Positions 8,658 to 15,859 of a stretch of DNA of 64,000 nucleotides are shown here, one piece after another (the stretch's first letter is position 1; every line of letters begins with the position of its first letter). Source of the stretch: Candidatus Nanosynbacter featherlites (GTDB lineage Bacteria; Patescibacteriota; Saccharimonadia; Saccharimonadales; Saccharimonadaceae). The notes under the pieces were generated by a model. That model ran no database searches. It was given only the letters and a program-made list of their open reading frames with translations, and had not been told where the DNA came from. The position numbers and the translations under genes were made by a program. The DNA lies in contig NZ_CP040004.1 of the NCBI RefSeq assembly GCF_005697565.1, forward strand, positions 496,001-560,000, written 5' to 3'.

Positions 8658-8828
8658 TGGGTGAGGTTGTATAAATTTAACCTCCCATCTCTCATAGATA
8701 TCAGATATCTCTTCCAAGAAAAATAGGCTAGTTGTTCGATACCTTAAGTCAGGTATCAGTGACACTAGCCCAAGTCACTCGCATTTGTTCAGATGGATTT
8801 CTCCAATCTAGGGGATGCGCACCCCAAT
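8658..8828. other. Intergenic region with several inverted repeats
   Basis: Between the ABC operon promoter and the GNAT-ASCH stop. Contains GAGGTT/AACCTC (8662-8683), the 15-nt palindrome AGATATCAGATATCT (8696-8710), a nested pair GGCTAGT/ACTAGCC (8726-8770) enclosing GATACCT/AGGTATC (8738-8757), and GGGG-ATGCGCA-CCCC (8811-8825). None has a convincing T-run, so they are not plain terminators. No tRNA, riboswitch or open frame was recognised. Confidence 0.4.
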
Positions 8829-8840
8829 CTGTTGTCCTAT

Positions 8841-10178
8841 CTACTTCTCGACCTCAATGACGTGAACGCCGAGGCGTTCCTTGTGGTCAGGGTAGATCTT
8901 GCGGAGGAGGCGAAGTGCCTCCTCTTCACTCTTCGCCTGCGGCACGATCTGCTGCCACACTTCCGATGAGAGCATGTCAGCGAAGCTACGGTAGATGCGG
9001 ATCGACTTGATACGTACCACACCAGACGTATGTCCAGTCTCGAGCTGCAACAGCCCTCCCGCCTTAAGGCGCTTGATACTGTTGTAGCCGACGCGAACTT
9101 CGAGAGTCTTACGACCCTCCATGATGGCGTCGAAATAGGGCTTCTTGATGCGCATCTTACGCACACTTGCTCCTTCCTTGTTGAAGTTGAATCCCCACTG
9201 CTGAACCACGCTGTTCGGCGCGTACCCACCGGGGAACACGCCCTCCAGGCTCCAGCCATGACGCTGGAGACAGGCGACCTGCCACGGCTCGGGAACCAAG
9301 TGGACATACAGCTTGTGACCGTAGTCCTCCAACAACCCCTGCAGGTCGATAATGAGTGCCTCAAACGCCGCCTCTGACGAGGCCACCAAAGGCATCAGCT
9401 TGATGGGCCGCCCCTTCTTAGGAGTAGCCCCAGCGACACCGACCACCCGACCGTCGCACTCAGCGACGAAGATGATTTTGAACTTGGTGTTCACGTCGCC
9501 AGACTCCATACGACGGTAACCAGCAAATAGGGCGTCAACCCAGTTGCTATCCACACCGTCGAAGTCGCCACTCATCTGCGACAGAATGAGAGCTCGCGCG
9601 CCGTCGGCGTGTTGGCTCTCATCGAACGGAACCACAGAGATGTTCGGCGAGTCAAACCCCGCCTCGTCAATGAGCTGCTTATACAGCATATGCTCATCGA
9701 TGCCGATCTTGTAGTGATCCTTCGCTGTTCCGGTGATGCGGAAGCCCTTCCGGAGGAAGAATCCCAGCGCCTTTTTATTCGGTTCTGCCACAGTGCAGTA
9801 GATCTGCCGAGCACCGAGGCTACGGGCGAAATCTTCAGCGTGCTTGAGCAGCATGCTTCCAACGCCCATCTTCCCTCGGTACGCCGTATCAACGATGAGG
9901 GGGCTGATCTTGACAGTCCCCTGCTTCTTCTCTACGACGTGGATGACTCCGACCTGCCGTCCATCGCTCTCGGCGATGAACATGTACTGTCCAGCAGAGA
10001 ACTGGCCAACACGGTCAATGCCACCCGCGATGTGCGCGTCAAAGATGCGCCGCGCATGTGCGTAGTGGTCACCGTCATAAAACGGTGTGAGCGCCCGGAT
10101 CATAAGATCCGCGACGAAATCGAAGTCGTCAGCCCTTGCTGGGCGCACGACGATGTTGCTGACTGATGCTTCAGTCAC
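8841..10178 (-). CDS. GNAT-GNAT-ASCH three-domain fusion protein
   Basis: 445 residues. Residues ~8-160 are a GNAT acetyltransferase domain (RPARADDFDFVADLM; IVDTAYRGKMGVGSMLLKHA is the acetyl-CoA-binding motif A, with R/Q-x-x-G-x-G/A-like spacing; then AEPNKKALGFFLRKGF). Residues ~180-325 look like a second, more degenerate GNAT copy (VVPFDESQHADGARALI; CLQRHGWSLEG). Residues ~340-445 are an ASCH domain (MRIKKPYFDAIMEGRKTLEV, then R, and a G-x-L-x-L-E strand). ASCH domains bind RNA or act as N4-acetylcytidine amidohydrolases (YqfB). GTG at 10178 is chosen because AGGAAGG lies 8 nt upstream. The gene is visibly more G+C-rich than its neighbours, hinting at transfer. Two more ASCH genes follow upstream on the same strand. 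Confidence 0.75.
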   Translation of the reverse strand: MTEASVSNIVVRPARADDFDFVADLMIRALTPFYDGDHYAHARRIFDAHIAGGIDRVGQFSAGQYMFIAESDGRQVGVIHVVEKKQGTVKISPLIVDTAYRGKMGVGSMLLKHAEDFARSLGARQIYCTVAEPNKKALGFFLRKGFRITGTAKDHYKIGIDEHMLYKQLIDEAGFDSPNISVVPFDESQHADGARALILSQMSGDFDGVDSNWVDALFAGYRRMESGDVNTKFKIIFVAECDGRVVGVAGATPKKGRPIKLMPLVASSEAAFEALIIDLQGLLEDYGHKLYVHLVPEPWQVACLQRHGWSLEGVFPGGYAPNSVVQQWGFNFNKEGASVRKMRIKKPYFDAIMEGRKTLEVRVGYNSIKRLKAGGLLQLETGHTSGVVRIKSIRIYRSFADMLSSEVWQQIVPQAKSEEEALRLLRKIYPDHKERLGVHVIEVEK

Positions 10179-10243
10179 AATGTACACCTTCCTGTGATGG
10201 CTACGATTTTTGACGTAGCTCGGATAGGACAGTCATTATTATA

Positions 10244-10585
10244 TCATCGAGATAATATAAATTCAATACCCACTACCCCATGTAGTCTCTGGTCTTCAAT
10301 AGAATAAAATTCGTTGATTTGATTTTCTAGCCATGCAACACTCTCGCCGCCAAATTTCTGCGGATCATTGTGCGAAAACAAATCATGAAACGTCGCATAG
10401 CGCAATAAACCGACGACTGTAACAGCAGCAGTTTGGCTGGGATTGTCTCGATTGGTAAAGATAATCTGGTCGCCGATTTGAATTTTCTGGCGCTTGTCGT
10501 CATATAGCCGTGATTCGATGGTTTTATTGCCAGAAGTGATGGCGTCAAAAGGTTCGGTGGCTAGTTTTAATTGGTGTGTTGTCAT
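10244..10585 (-). CDS. ASCH domain protein
   Basis: A 113-residue stand-alone ASCH domain: LKLATEPFDAITSGNKTIES-R-L-YDDKRQKIQIGDQIIFTN is the classic N-terminal pattern (Lys/Glu-x-R-L...I-x-x-G-D-x-I-x-F), and the C-terminal VVGIEF strand completes the beta-barrel. Families with this fold include the small N4-acetylcytidine amidohydrolase YqfB and RNA-binding or RNase-like proteins. The length is typical. It is transcribed alone from a TATAAT box 8 nt before the ATG, and sits between two other ASCH genes on the same strand that have their own starts, so the three are neighbours rather than one operon. Confidence 0.8.
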   Translation of the reverse strand: MTTHQLKLATEPFDAITSGNKTIESRLYDDKRQKIQIGDQIIFTNRDNPSQTAAVTVVGLLRYATFHDLFSHNDPQKFGGESVAWLENQINEFYSIEDQRLHGVVGIEFILSR

Positions 10586-10593
10586 AGTAGATT

Positions 10594-10599
10594 ATTATA
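10594..10599 (-). promoter_or_regulatory. -10 box TATAAT, leaderless start for 10585
   Basis: Minus-strand TATAAT ends 8 nt before ATG 10585; a transcript would begin at or within two bases of the start codon. Confidence 0.65.
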
Positions 10600-10664
10600 T
10601 CAGAATAAATTAATACTAACTACCTGGGAAGCGTAGGCTTTACTGTATCACTATTCAATAATCA

Positions 10665-10937
10665 TCAATCAACCCGCTCGGCAAGCGACATCACTTGATA
10701 GCCGTATTGATCAATATCTTCTTGTTTCCAAAAATCGATTTCTTTCGTGCGTAAAACTTCGCCGACTACGTGACGGACTTTGCGACCGGTTGGCGTTCCG
10801 TCATAATTTACCTCAACCTGTTCCAAAATATCGCCAGGTTGGATGTCAAAATCAGCCACCCTCATATCAAACGTTTTCTCGCCCGCTAGGACTTTTTCGA
10901 ATAAATCAGGGTAAGATTTTTTGGTGATAATTTTCAT
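10665..10937 (-). CDS. Small ASCH/DUF3850-like protein
   Basis: A 90-residue protein. KIITKKSYPDLFEKVLAGEK followed by TFDMRVADFDIQPGDILEQVE matches the minimal ASCH/PUA-like form (Gly-x-Lys-x-x-x-x-R, then I-x-x-G-D), and HVVGEVLRTKEIDF fits the later strand. The start at 10937 is fixed by a TATAAT box 7 nt upstream; an in-frame ATG at 11018 lies beyond the promoter and inside the region divergent to the 11003 gene. Third member of the local ASCH cluster, sequence-diverged from the other two. Confidence 0.7.
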   Translation of the reverse strand: MKIITKKSYPDLFEKVLAGEKTFDMRVADFDIQPGDILEQVEVNYDGTPTGRKVRHVVGEVLRTKEIDFWKQEDIDQYGYQVMSLAERVD

Positions 10938-10944
10938 ACGTTTT

Positions 10945-10950
10945 ATTATA
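10945..10950 (-). promoter_or_regulatory. -10 box TATAAT, leaderless start for 10937
   Basis: Minus-strand TATAAT ends 7 nt before ATG 10937. Divergent from the promoter at 10985-10990. Confidence 0.7.
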
Positions 10951-10984
10951 AAAGATGAATCATGAAACTGCCTACCTTTCTTGC

Positions 10985-10990
10985 TATAAT
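10985..10990 (+). promoter_or_regulatory. -10 box TATAAT for 11003
   Basis: TATAAT ends 12 nt before ATG 11003, predicting a leader of about 5 nt. Confidence 0.55.
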
Positions 10991-11002
10991 CAAGGTTGCC
11001 AT

Positions 11003-11380
11003 ATGAACAATTATTCAAACATCCTGTTCCCAGAAATAATCAATGAAGCGTTTCCAATTCTCGACGATGCATCATATATTCGCCAGCTGGCGTCTCTCGT
11101 TCCGCTCTGTCCTGATACAACATTTCATCTGTTTAGTCATAAGGGGCAGTATCTTGCATTGGTAATGACAGACTATCCTGACCCGTTTTATCAGAGCGAG
11201 GAGCTCAAGCAAATTTCTGGGGAATATAAATTTGAGTTCATCCATATTATCAAGCCTTATGCCAACAACCAGAGTATTGAAATTCGTCCGAACGAAGACA
11301 TGGATGACAGCTTTTTCGTTTCAGATCCGAAGAGCTATTATCGGTATTATTTAGCTGCGGTTAGACAAAATAGCCGCTAA
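11003..11380 (+). CDS. Unknown small protein, paralogue of 4889-5281
   Basis: 125 residues, soluble, family not recognised. It is the second copy of the family seen at 4889-5281: INEAFPILDDASYIRQL, DTTFHLF, MTDYPDPF, YKFEFIHIIKPYA and IEIRPNEDMDD correspond in order. ATG 11003 matches the paralogue's start; an in-frame ATG at 10955 lies upstream of the -10 box. It is divergent from the smallest ASCH gene, and convergent with the DUF421 fragment. Two diverged copies within 6 kb indicate an old tandem or segmental duplication. Function unknown. Confidence 0.7.
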   Translation: MNNYSNILFPEIINEAFPILDDASYIRQLASLVPLCPDTTFHLFSHKGQYLALVMTDYPDPFYQSEELKQISGEYKFEFIHIIKPYANNQSIEIRPNEDMDDSFFVSDPKSYYRYYLAAVRQNSR

Positions 11381-11396
11381 CTGTAAGTATATCAGT

Positions 11397-11702
11397 CTAC
11401 AGTTGCCCATTGGTTATCAATGCCCTGCCGTCGATCAGCTGCTTTGCTTTCACGTTATACTGCTTTGTCCATTTCAATGTCAGCACCAGCGCGCACCATA
11501 TACACAAAATCCCGATGTAATCCAAAATCTGAATGCTATTGTTATAAATGACGCCTCCAATGATGCCACCCAGTACATAATTCTGCACTTGATCGCTGGC
11601 GGATGACGGTGATAAATTACCTTTCCCGGAAATGTTGATGATTATCGTCAGCGCGAAAAAGCCAATCAACAGTTTTATTGCTACTAAAATGAATTCATTC
11701 AT
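11397..11702 (-). CDS. DUF421 (YetF-like) N-terminal membrane fragment
   Basis: 101 residues with three hydrophobic helices. LLIGFFALTIIINISGKGNL followed by D-x-V-x-NYVLGGIIGGVIYN is the start of the DUF421/YetF family (R/N-x-x-GK...D-x-V...L-G-x-I). The protein ends at ...GRALITNGQL, just where the cytoplasmic DUF421 domain of the ~220-residue family members should begin. It is either a naturally short form or a gene truncated by a stop. Its -10 box (TAAGAT, 6 nt upstream) looks intact, so it may still be expressed. Confidence 0.6.
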   Translation of the reverse strand: MNEFILVAIKLLIGFFALTIIINISGKGNLSPSSASDQVQNYVLGGIIGGVIYNNSIQILDYIGILCIWCALVLTLKWTKQYNVKAKQLIDGRALITNGQL

Positions 11703-11708
11703 GATTTG

Positions 11709-11714
11709 ATCTTA
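11709..11714 (-). promoter_or_regulatory. -10 box TAAGAT, leaderless start for 11702
   Basis: Minus-strand TGCTAAGAT (extended -10 form) ends 6 nt before ATG 11702. Confidence 0.5.
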
Positions 11715-11811
11715 GCACAGATATCTAGTGTCTCGGTATGACATACTTGGTGGCGGTCTTTATGTAAAGCAGGGGCCGAGAGTTCGTTTGACGACTTTAA
11801 TCACGCACAAT

Positions 11812-12390
11812 TTAGGACAACCTATTCTTGGACCCGTATTTTTCTCTAGCTATTTTAGTATACTTTCTGATGAAATCACTTTTTGCATCAGTATACCCAT
11901 CCCTATCATTCTCAAATTCCTTCCAAAGATTCAGTTTTAATTTTTCGTACTCTTTGGCGATGCTACTATTTTCAATTAGATAATCCCTAAAATAGATCTC
12001 ATCATTATCTCCCGCCACCCTAATGTGGAGATGAAATACCTTATCCGCAAAGCCCTGCTTGGTATATCCATTATTCAATGAGATTCGTTTTGCTTTCTGA
12101 CTCATACACAGCCAATTATTTTCAACAAGAATATTTTTTACAGGCTCTAATTCTTTTTCCGACGGGACTTCAAGCAATATATCTACTATATTCTTTGCCT
12201 GTATATTTGGGATAGCTGTACTCCCAATGTGGGATATTCGTGTTATATATTTTTCCGGCACCAATGAGGAGATGGATTTTACCTCCTCATCATACCAGTG
12301 CGCCCATTCTCGATTGTGTTCTACAAGAAATATAGGGAATAGTTGCCACAATTCTTCCAAACTCATTTTCTCTAGTTCTCTATCCATCAC
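11812..12390 (-). CDS. GrpB family (UPF0157) nucleotidyltransferase-fold protein
   Basis: 192 residues. ITRISHIGSTAIPNIQAKNI followed by VDILLEV is the hallmark of the GrpB/UPF0157 family, whose fold is that of the nucleotidyltransferase superfamily (G-S-T...K...VDI-L-x-V). FHLHIRVAGDNDEIYFRDYL is the second family block. The substrate is unknown; members occur as CoaE fusions or single proteins. Shine-Dalgarno AGGAGG overlaps the histidine kinase stop 6 bp upstream; the start is GTG 12390 or ATG 12387. It appears more A+T-rich than the two-component genes before it, so it may be a later addition to the operon. Confidence 0.8.
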   Translation of the reverse strand: MMDRELEKMSLEELWQLFPIFLVEHNREWAHWYDEEVKSISSLVPEKYITRISHIGSTAIPNIQAKNIVDILLEVPSEKELEPVKNILVENNWLCMSQKAKRISLNNGYTKQGFADKVFHLHIRVAGDNDEIYFRDYLIENSSIAKEYEKLKLNLWKEFENDRDGYTDAKSDFIRKYTKIAREKYGSKNRLS

Positions 12391-12396
12391 ATCCTC

Positions 12397-13782
12397 CTAC
12401 TCAAACCTCACCACAAACCGCATGCCCCGCCCGTGCGGTGTGAAGTCATAGTCAAGGCCTTTGGTGTCGAGTAGCATCTTCACGGTGTAGAGGCCGATGC
12501 CACTGCTATCGGCATGTTGCTTCATGTCGTCAGAACTGCGATAAAACGGGTCAAAGACGTGCTGGAGTTGCTGTTTAGTGAGTGGCCTGCAGGCATTTTC
12601 GATAGCCAGCTCATTCTGGTTGCAAGTAATTTTTATCACGCTCCTGACGTCGCCATGGCGCACCGCGTTTGACACCAGGTTTGAGATGACGTGGCGTATC
12701 ATGTCTCGGTTAGCGCGAATGGTCGTCGGACGCGCGTCAACCGTGAAAGTCATGCCGCGCGTTTTTGCTAGCAACATATAATCGTCAACCACCTCAGCGG
12801 CCAGCTTATCGATCCTCAGCCGTTTCTCCTGGTGCAAAGCCTGCTCGGCGACACTGCCAGAGCGCAAAACGTCATTCACCATCGCCGCCAAGCGATCAAC
12901 CTGCGCCACCGATTCCGCCAGGTACTGGTCGCGATTTTTATATTCGCCGATGTTTAGTTGCATGTTCTCGAGCATGATCCGGAGGGCTGCTAGTGGCGTT
13001 TTTAGCTCGTGCGAGGCCGCACGTAAAAACGCGATTTTTTCCTTTTCCAGCTGCGTGATCCGCTTATTCTCATGCTCCAGCGAGCGAATCGTTTGCCACA
13101 GGTTTTGATAGAGTTCGTTAATGTTTCGTCCTAGCACGCCGATTTCATCACTGCTATTTACTGGATAATGCGCATCCTTTTCCAGCCGCTGCATGGTCGT
13201 GGTCACCGCCGCCATCTGGCGAATCGGCCGCGTCACAAAACGGCTATAGATGTACGAAAACACGAGTGCCACCAACAGCGAGCCAAGCATGGTATAGGGT
13301 AGTACCTGCAGCGTGGCGAGTTTGGCCTGAGTGACAGGCGCCACGTCGGCGAGTAGCTTGACCGTAATCGTTCGCCCCTGCTTATCAGCCACACTACCCT
13401 GCCGCAAAATCACCGAGCGTGGATCGACCGTTTGCCCATCAGCAATTTTCACCACGCTGGTGTCAACCGATTTACCGCTATCGGTCACGATGTTGATCGA
13501 CTGAAATCCCTGAAAATACTGATCGTGTCCATCAATTGTCAGCGTGATATTAACATTTTTCATCTGAGCAAACTCCTGGCTGAGACGACGCATTTCCTCA
13601 GTCGATTTACCGCGTAGTTCAACCACGAGCGCCGTAAGATTGTCCGCCGCCTCGCGCTCTTTTTGTTGCAGATAAAATTGCGGCATCAAGGTGTAAACCA
13701 ACGCATGTACTAGAATGATCAACGCCGCAAACAGGCCGATTGACACCAAAAATGTTTTAGGGAATAATTTAAGATTCTTCAT
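12397..13782 (-). CDS. Sensor histidine kinase
   Basis: A 461-residue membrane sensor. Transmembrane helices at ~10-32 and ~160-182 flank a ~125-residue extracytoplasmic sensor domain. HAMP linker follows (~183-235). The HisKA dimerisation domain holds AFLRAASHELKTPLAALRIM with H258 as the phosphorylated residue, and the ATPase domain has ISNLVSNAVRHGD (N box, N372) and SSGIGLYTVKML (G box). It overlaps the regulator gene by 14 bp, so the two are coupled. The sensor domain is not recognised. It phosphorylates the 13769-14419 regulator; the ABC operon at 5.3-8.6 kb is a plausible target. Confidence 0.93.
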   Translation of the reverse strand: MKNLKLFPKTFLVSIGLFAALIILVHALVYTLMPQFYLQQKEREAADNLTALVVELRGKSTEEMRRLSQEFAQMKNVNITLTIDGHDQYFQGFQSINIVTDSGKSVDTSVVKIADGQTVDPRSVILRQGSVADKQGRTITVKLLADVAPVTQAKLATLQVLPYTMLGSLLVALVFSYIYSRFVTRPIRQMAAVTTTMQRLEKDAHYPVNSSDEIGVLGRNINELYQNLWQTIRSLEHENKRITQLEKEKIAFLRAASHELKTPLAALRIMLENMQLNIGEYKNRDQYLAESVAQVDRLAAMVNDVLRSGSVAEQALHQEKRLRIDKLAAEVVDDYMLLAKTRGMTFTVDARPTTIRANRDMIRHVISNLVSNAVRHGDVRSVIKITCNQNELAIENACRPLTKQQLQHVFDPFYRSSDDMKQHADSSGIGLYTVKMLLDTKGLDYDFTPHGRGMRFVVRFE

Positions 13783-14419
13783 AGCGATAGCCCACTCCCT
13801 TCACCGTGATGATGCAATCCAGGTGTAATTTCTTGCGTAAGTTTTTGATGTAAACATCAATCACTCGGTCGAACGGCACCTCGTCATCACGCCATAACTT
13901 GTCAATGATAGCCTGCCGGCTCCAGACCATGTTTGGATTGTCGACGAGCAGTTTGAGCAGCTGCACCTCCTTGGGCTTGAGGTGTGCGTCAGTGTCATTA
14001 TAAAATCCCTGATAGGCCGCAAAATCCACCGAAGCCAAACCTCGCTGCCACAAGGTTTTTTTGACAGGCTGTTGGCGGCGAAGTAGCGCCTTGATGCGCT
14101 TCTCCAAAATCACCAGTGAGAATGGCTTACTCATATAATCATCCGCTAGCTCGTCAAAACTGGCAACTTGCGTCGGCTCATCATGCAGCGCCGTCAACAT
14201 CAGTACCGGCATGTCGCTGGTCTGGCGAACTTGATGCAATACCTCAATGCCACTCATCCCTGGTAGCATGATGTCAAGGACAATCACATCCACCCCAGCG
14301 AACTTATCCAGCGCTTCCTCGCCGCTGGTCGCTGTCACCACCGTAAAACCGCGCTGGCGGAGGAATTGCTCGGTACCAGTGCGAACTGCCGGTTCGTCTT
14401 CAACAAGGAGGATGTTCAC
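13769..14419 (-). CDS. OmpR/PhoB-family response regulator
   Basis: 216 residues. Receiver domain 1-115 begins VNILLVEDEP; D8, phosphorylatable D49 (VIVLDIMLPGMSG), a conserved Thr (LMLTALHD) and Lys (MSKPFS) are present. Residues ~125-215 are the OmpR-type winged helix with LKPKEVQLLKLLV and RVIDVYIKNLRKKL (recognition helix) and the terminal VKGVGYRY. GTG 14419 is chosen: it overlaps the hydrolase stop as GTGA and lies after AGGAGG, while a longer frame to 14491 lacks a ribosome site. Binds tandem 11-bp-spaced repeats in this family. Confidence 0.93.
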   Translation of the reverse strand: MNILLVEDEPAVRTGTEQFLRQRGFTVVTATSGEEALDKFAGVDVIVLDIMLPGMSGIEVLHQVRQTSDMPVLMLTALHDEPTQVASFDELADDYMSKPFSLVILEKRIKALLRRQQPVKKTLWQRGLASVDFAAYQGFYNDTDAHLKPKEVQLLKLLVDNPNMVWSRQAIIDKLWRDDEVPFDRVIDVYIKNLRKKLHLDCIITVKGVGYRYEES

Positions 14420-15375
14420 TGCTCGTACACCCGTACGTACATGTCGTACAGCTCTTTTTTGTATTGTTTCACGGCCTTGTCCCCTGGCCATATCAATTCA
14501 TGACCAACGCCCATGTGCACTGGTGTCGTTTCATTTGTAAACGTGGCGCCACTGTTTTTAGCCATCTTTTCTGCAATGTCACTTGCCATGGCACCGTCAA
14601 TTAAACGGTCCTCGCTACCGATGATCAAACCAACGTGCTTCAACCCTACCGCCTTCAAATCGCTGCGATAATTTTGCTTGATGATGACATAATTTGCCAA
14701 TGCCCGGTATGACAAAGCGCCATCAAAAAATTGATCTGGCAGCAGATGATTGCCATAGACATTGCGCAGCAGCGCCACTTGCCACTTTGGTGCCTGAGAA
14801 GCATCCGGCTCATAGTACGGCGAAAGTAGCAGCACCCGCGAAAACAATCCATCGCCATATTGTGCCAACCACGTCGCCAGCGTACCACCGCCCGAATGGC
14901 CAATCACGCCTAGCTCATCGCCCAGCCCGCTGACCAGCCCAGCACTATCACTCATAAAATTCACCAATTCACTGGCGCGAACTTTGCCGTGCTGCTTGCC
15001 ATCTTTCAGGCCATGGTGCGGTGCTCGCGGCACGTAGACATTGTATCCCGTCTGATAGAACCAATCCGCCAACTCTGCCATCGCCGACGGCTCACCGCTG
15101 ACGCCATGAAGAATCATCACCGCCCGCGCAGTTTTCTTGCCGTGAGTTTTCAGAATTGGGCGAGATTCTGGACGCACCTCGCCATTAGCCGCATCATCAG
15201 CAATGACCTTTTGAATATCCTTCACCGACTGGTCATAATCACGCCGCTGAATGTGAGCCTTTTGCAGGTCAGTACTCCGACTTGGACACAGGAATACCCA
15301 GGCAACAGACGCCGCAATCAGCACCGCCACGACACCGGCTATTGTTATCCCCAGCGCTTTACCACGTACTGCCAT
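14416..15375 (-). CDS. Membrane-anchored alpha/beta hydrolase
   Basis: 319 residues. An N-terminal helix (residues ~8-30) with few positive charges outside suggests a signal anchor, so the hydrolase should face the cell exterior. The alpha/beta-hydrolase core has MILHGVSGEP (oxyanion region), the nucleophile elbow GVIGHSGGG, an acid in IIGSEDRLID and a His in MGVGHELIWP. It is related to serine aminopeptidase S33/monoglyceride-lipase-like proteins. Shine-Dalgarno GAGGAGG. Lies between the HIT gene and the two-component genes and overlaps the regulator start by 4 bp, hinting that its activity and the sensed signal are linked. Confidence 0.82.
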   Translation of the reverse strand: MAVRGKALGITIAGVVAVLIAASVAWVFLCPSRSTDLQKAHIQRRDYDQSVKDIQKVIADDAANGEVRPESRPILKTHGKKTARAVMILHGVSGEPSAMAELADWFYQTGYNVYVPRAPHHGLKDGKQHGKVRASELVNFMSDSAGLVSGLGDELGVIGHSGGGTLATWLAQYGDGLFSRVLLLSPYYEPDASQAPKWQVALLRNVYGNHLLPDQFFDGALSYRALANYVIIKQNYRSDLKAVGLKHVGLIIGSEDRLIDGAMASDIAEKMAKNSGATFTNETTPVHMGVGHELIWPGDKAVKQYKKELYDMYVRVYEQ

Positions 15376-15393
15376 GGCACCTCCTCATTCCAA

Positions 15394-15858
15394 TTATTTT
15401 ATTTCTTGCGCCGCCAAAATCCGCGCCTGAATTTCGTCCAGCTGGGCGTCATCCATTTTTGGACCATCAGCAGTGGTCAGCCAACCCGGATATTCCGCGT
15501 AAAATGCCTGCTCATGCGACACTGCCGAACCAATTCCCTTCGCCAAATCACCATGCAGCGGCACCAACTTGGCATGAACATGCGCCACGCCTGTGCCCTC
15601 AAAAATCAGTGCCACTCGCGGCGTATCAAAGGCTTTTTCCAAGATATTGGCAACCTTTTTCACCGCCAGCATCATTTCAGCATACAATTCATCATCCAAA
15701 GAAAAGACATAATCGCCTGGATTTTGTTTTGGTATCACCACAGTAAAGCCTGGCGTGTTTGGAAACGGCGTCAAAAATGCCAAAAACTTCTCGTCTTCCC
15801 AAACTTTCCAAGATTTCATGTTGCCTGATACGATGTCGTCGAAAATTGTGTGATTCAT
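15394..15858 (-). CDS. HIT family hydrolase with altered triad
   Basis: 154 residues of the histidine-triad nucleotide hydrolase/transferase family: CIFC-like start replaced by MNHTIFDDIVSG, GFTVVIPKQNPGDYVFSLDD in the middle and GVAHVHAKLVPLHG at the active site. In the H-x-H-x-H-x-x motif the first two His (H93, H95) are present, but the third is Lys (K97); the middle His is the nucleophile in this family, so some activity may remain. The start overlaps the adenosine deaminase stop by 4 bp, and a TATAAT box 6 nt upstream gives it its own leaderless promoter. The first 22 bases are duplicated at 16964-16985. Confidence 0.85.
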   Translation of the reverse strand: MNHTIFDDIVSGNMKSWKVWEDEKFLAFLTPFPNTPGFTVVIPKQNPGDYVFSLDDELYAEMMLAVKKVANILEKAFDTPRVALIFEGTGVAHVHAKLVPLHGDLAKGIGSAVSHEQAFYAEYPGWLTTADGPKMDDAQLDEIQARILAAQEIK

Positions 15859-15859
15859 A
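15838..15859. repeat. 22-bp direct repeat, copy 1 (HIT gene start)
   Basis: Identical to 16964-16985. Covers the first seven codons and the base before the ATG of the intact HIT gene; the two copies bracket the adenosine deaminase gene. Confidence 0.85.

Noticed and set aside
8415-8765. 116-codon minus-strand frame overlapping the permease start
   Set aside because: Overlaps the regulator boxes and the well-supported permease gene in another frame; no ribosome site.
10178-10187. GTG at 10187 as start of the GNAT-ASCH gene
   Set aside because: It would overlap the AGGAAGG site; GTG 10178 has an 8-nt spacing and is preferred.
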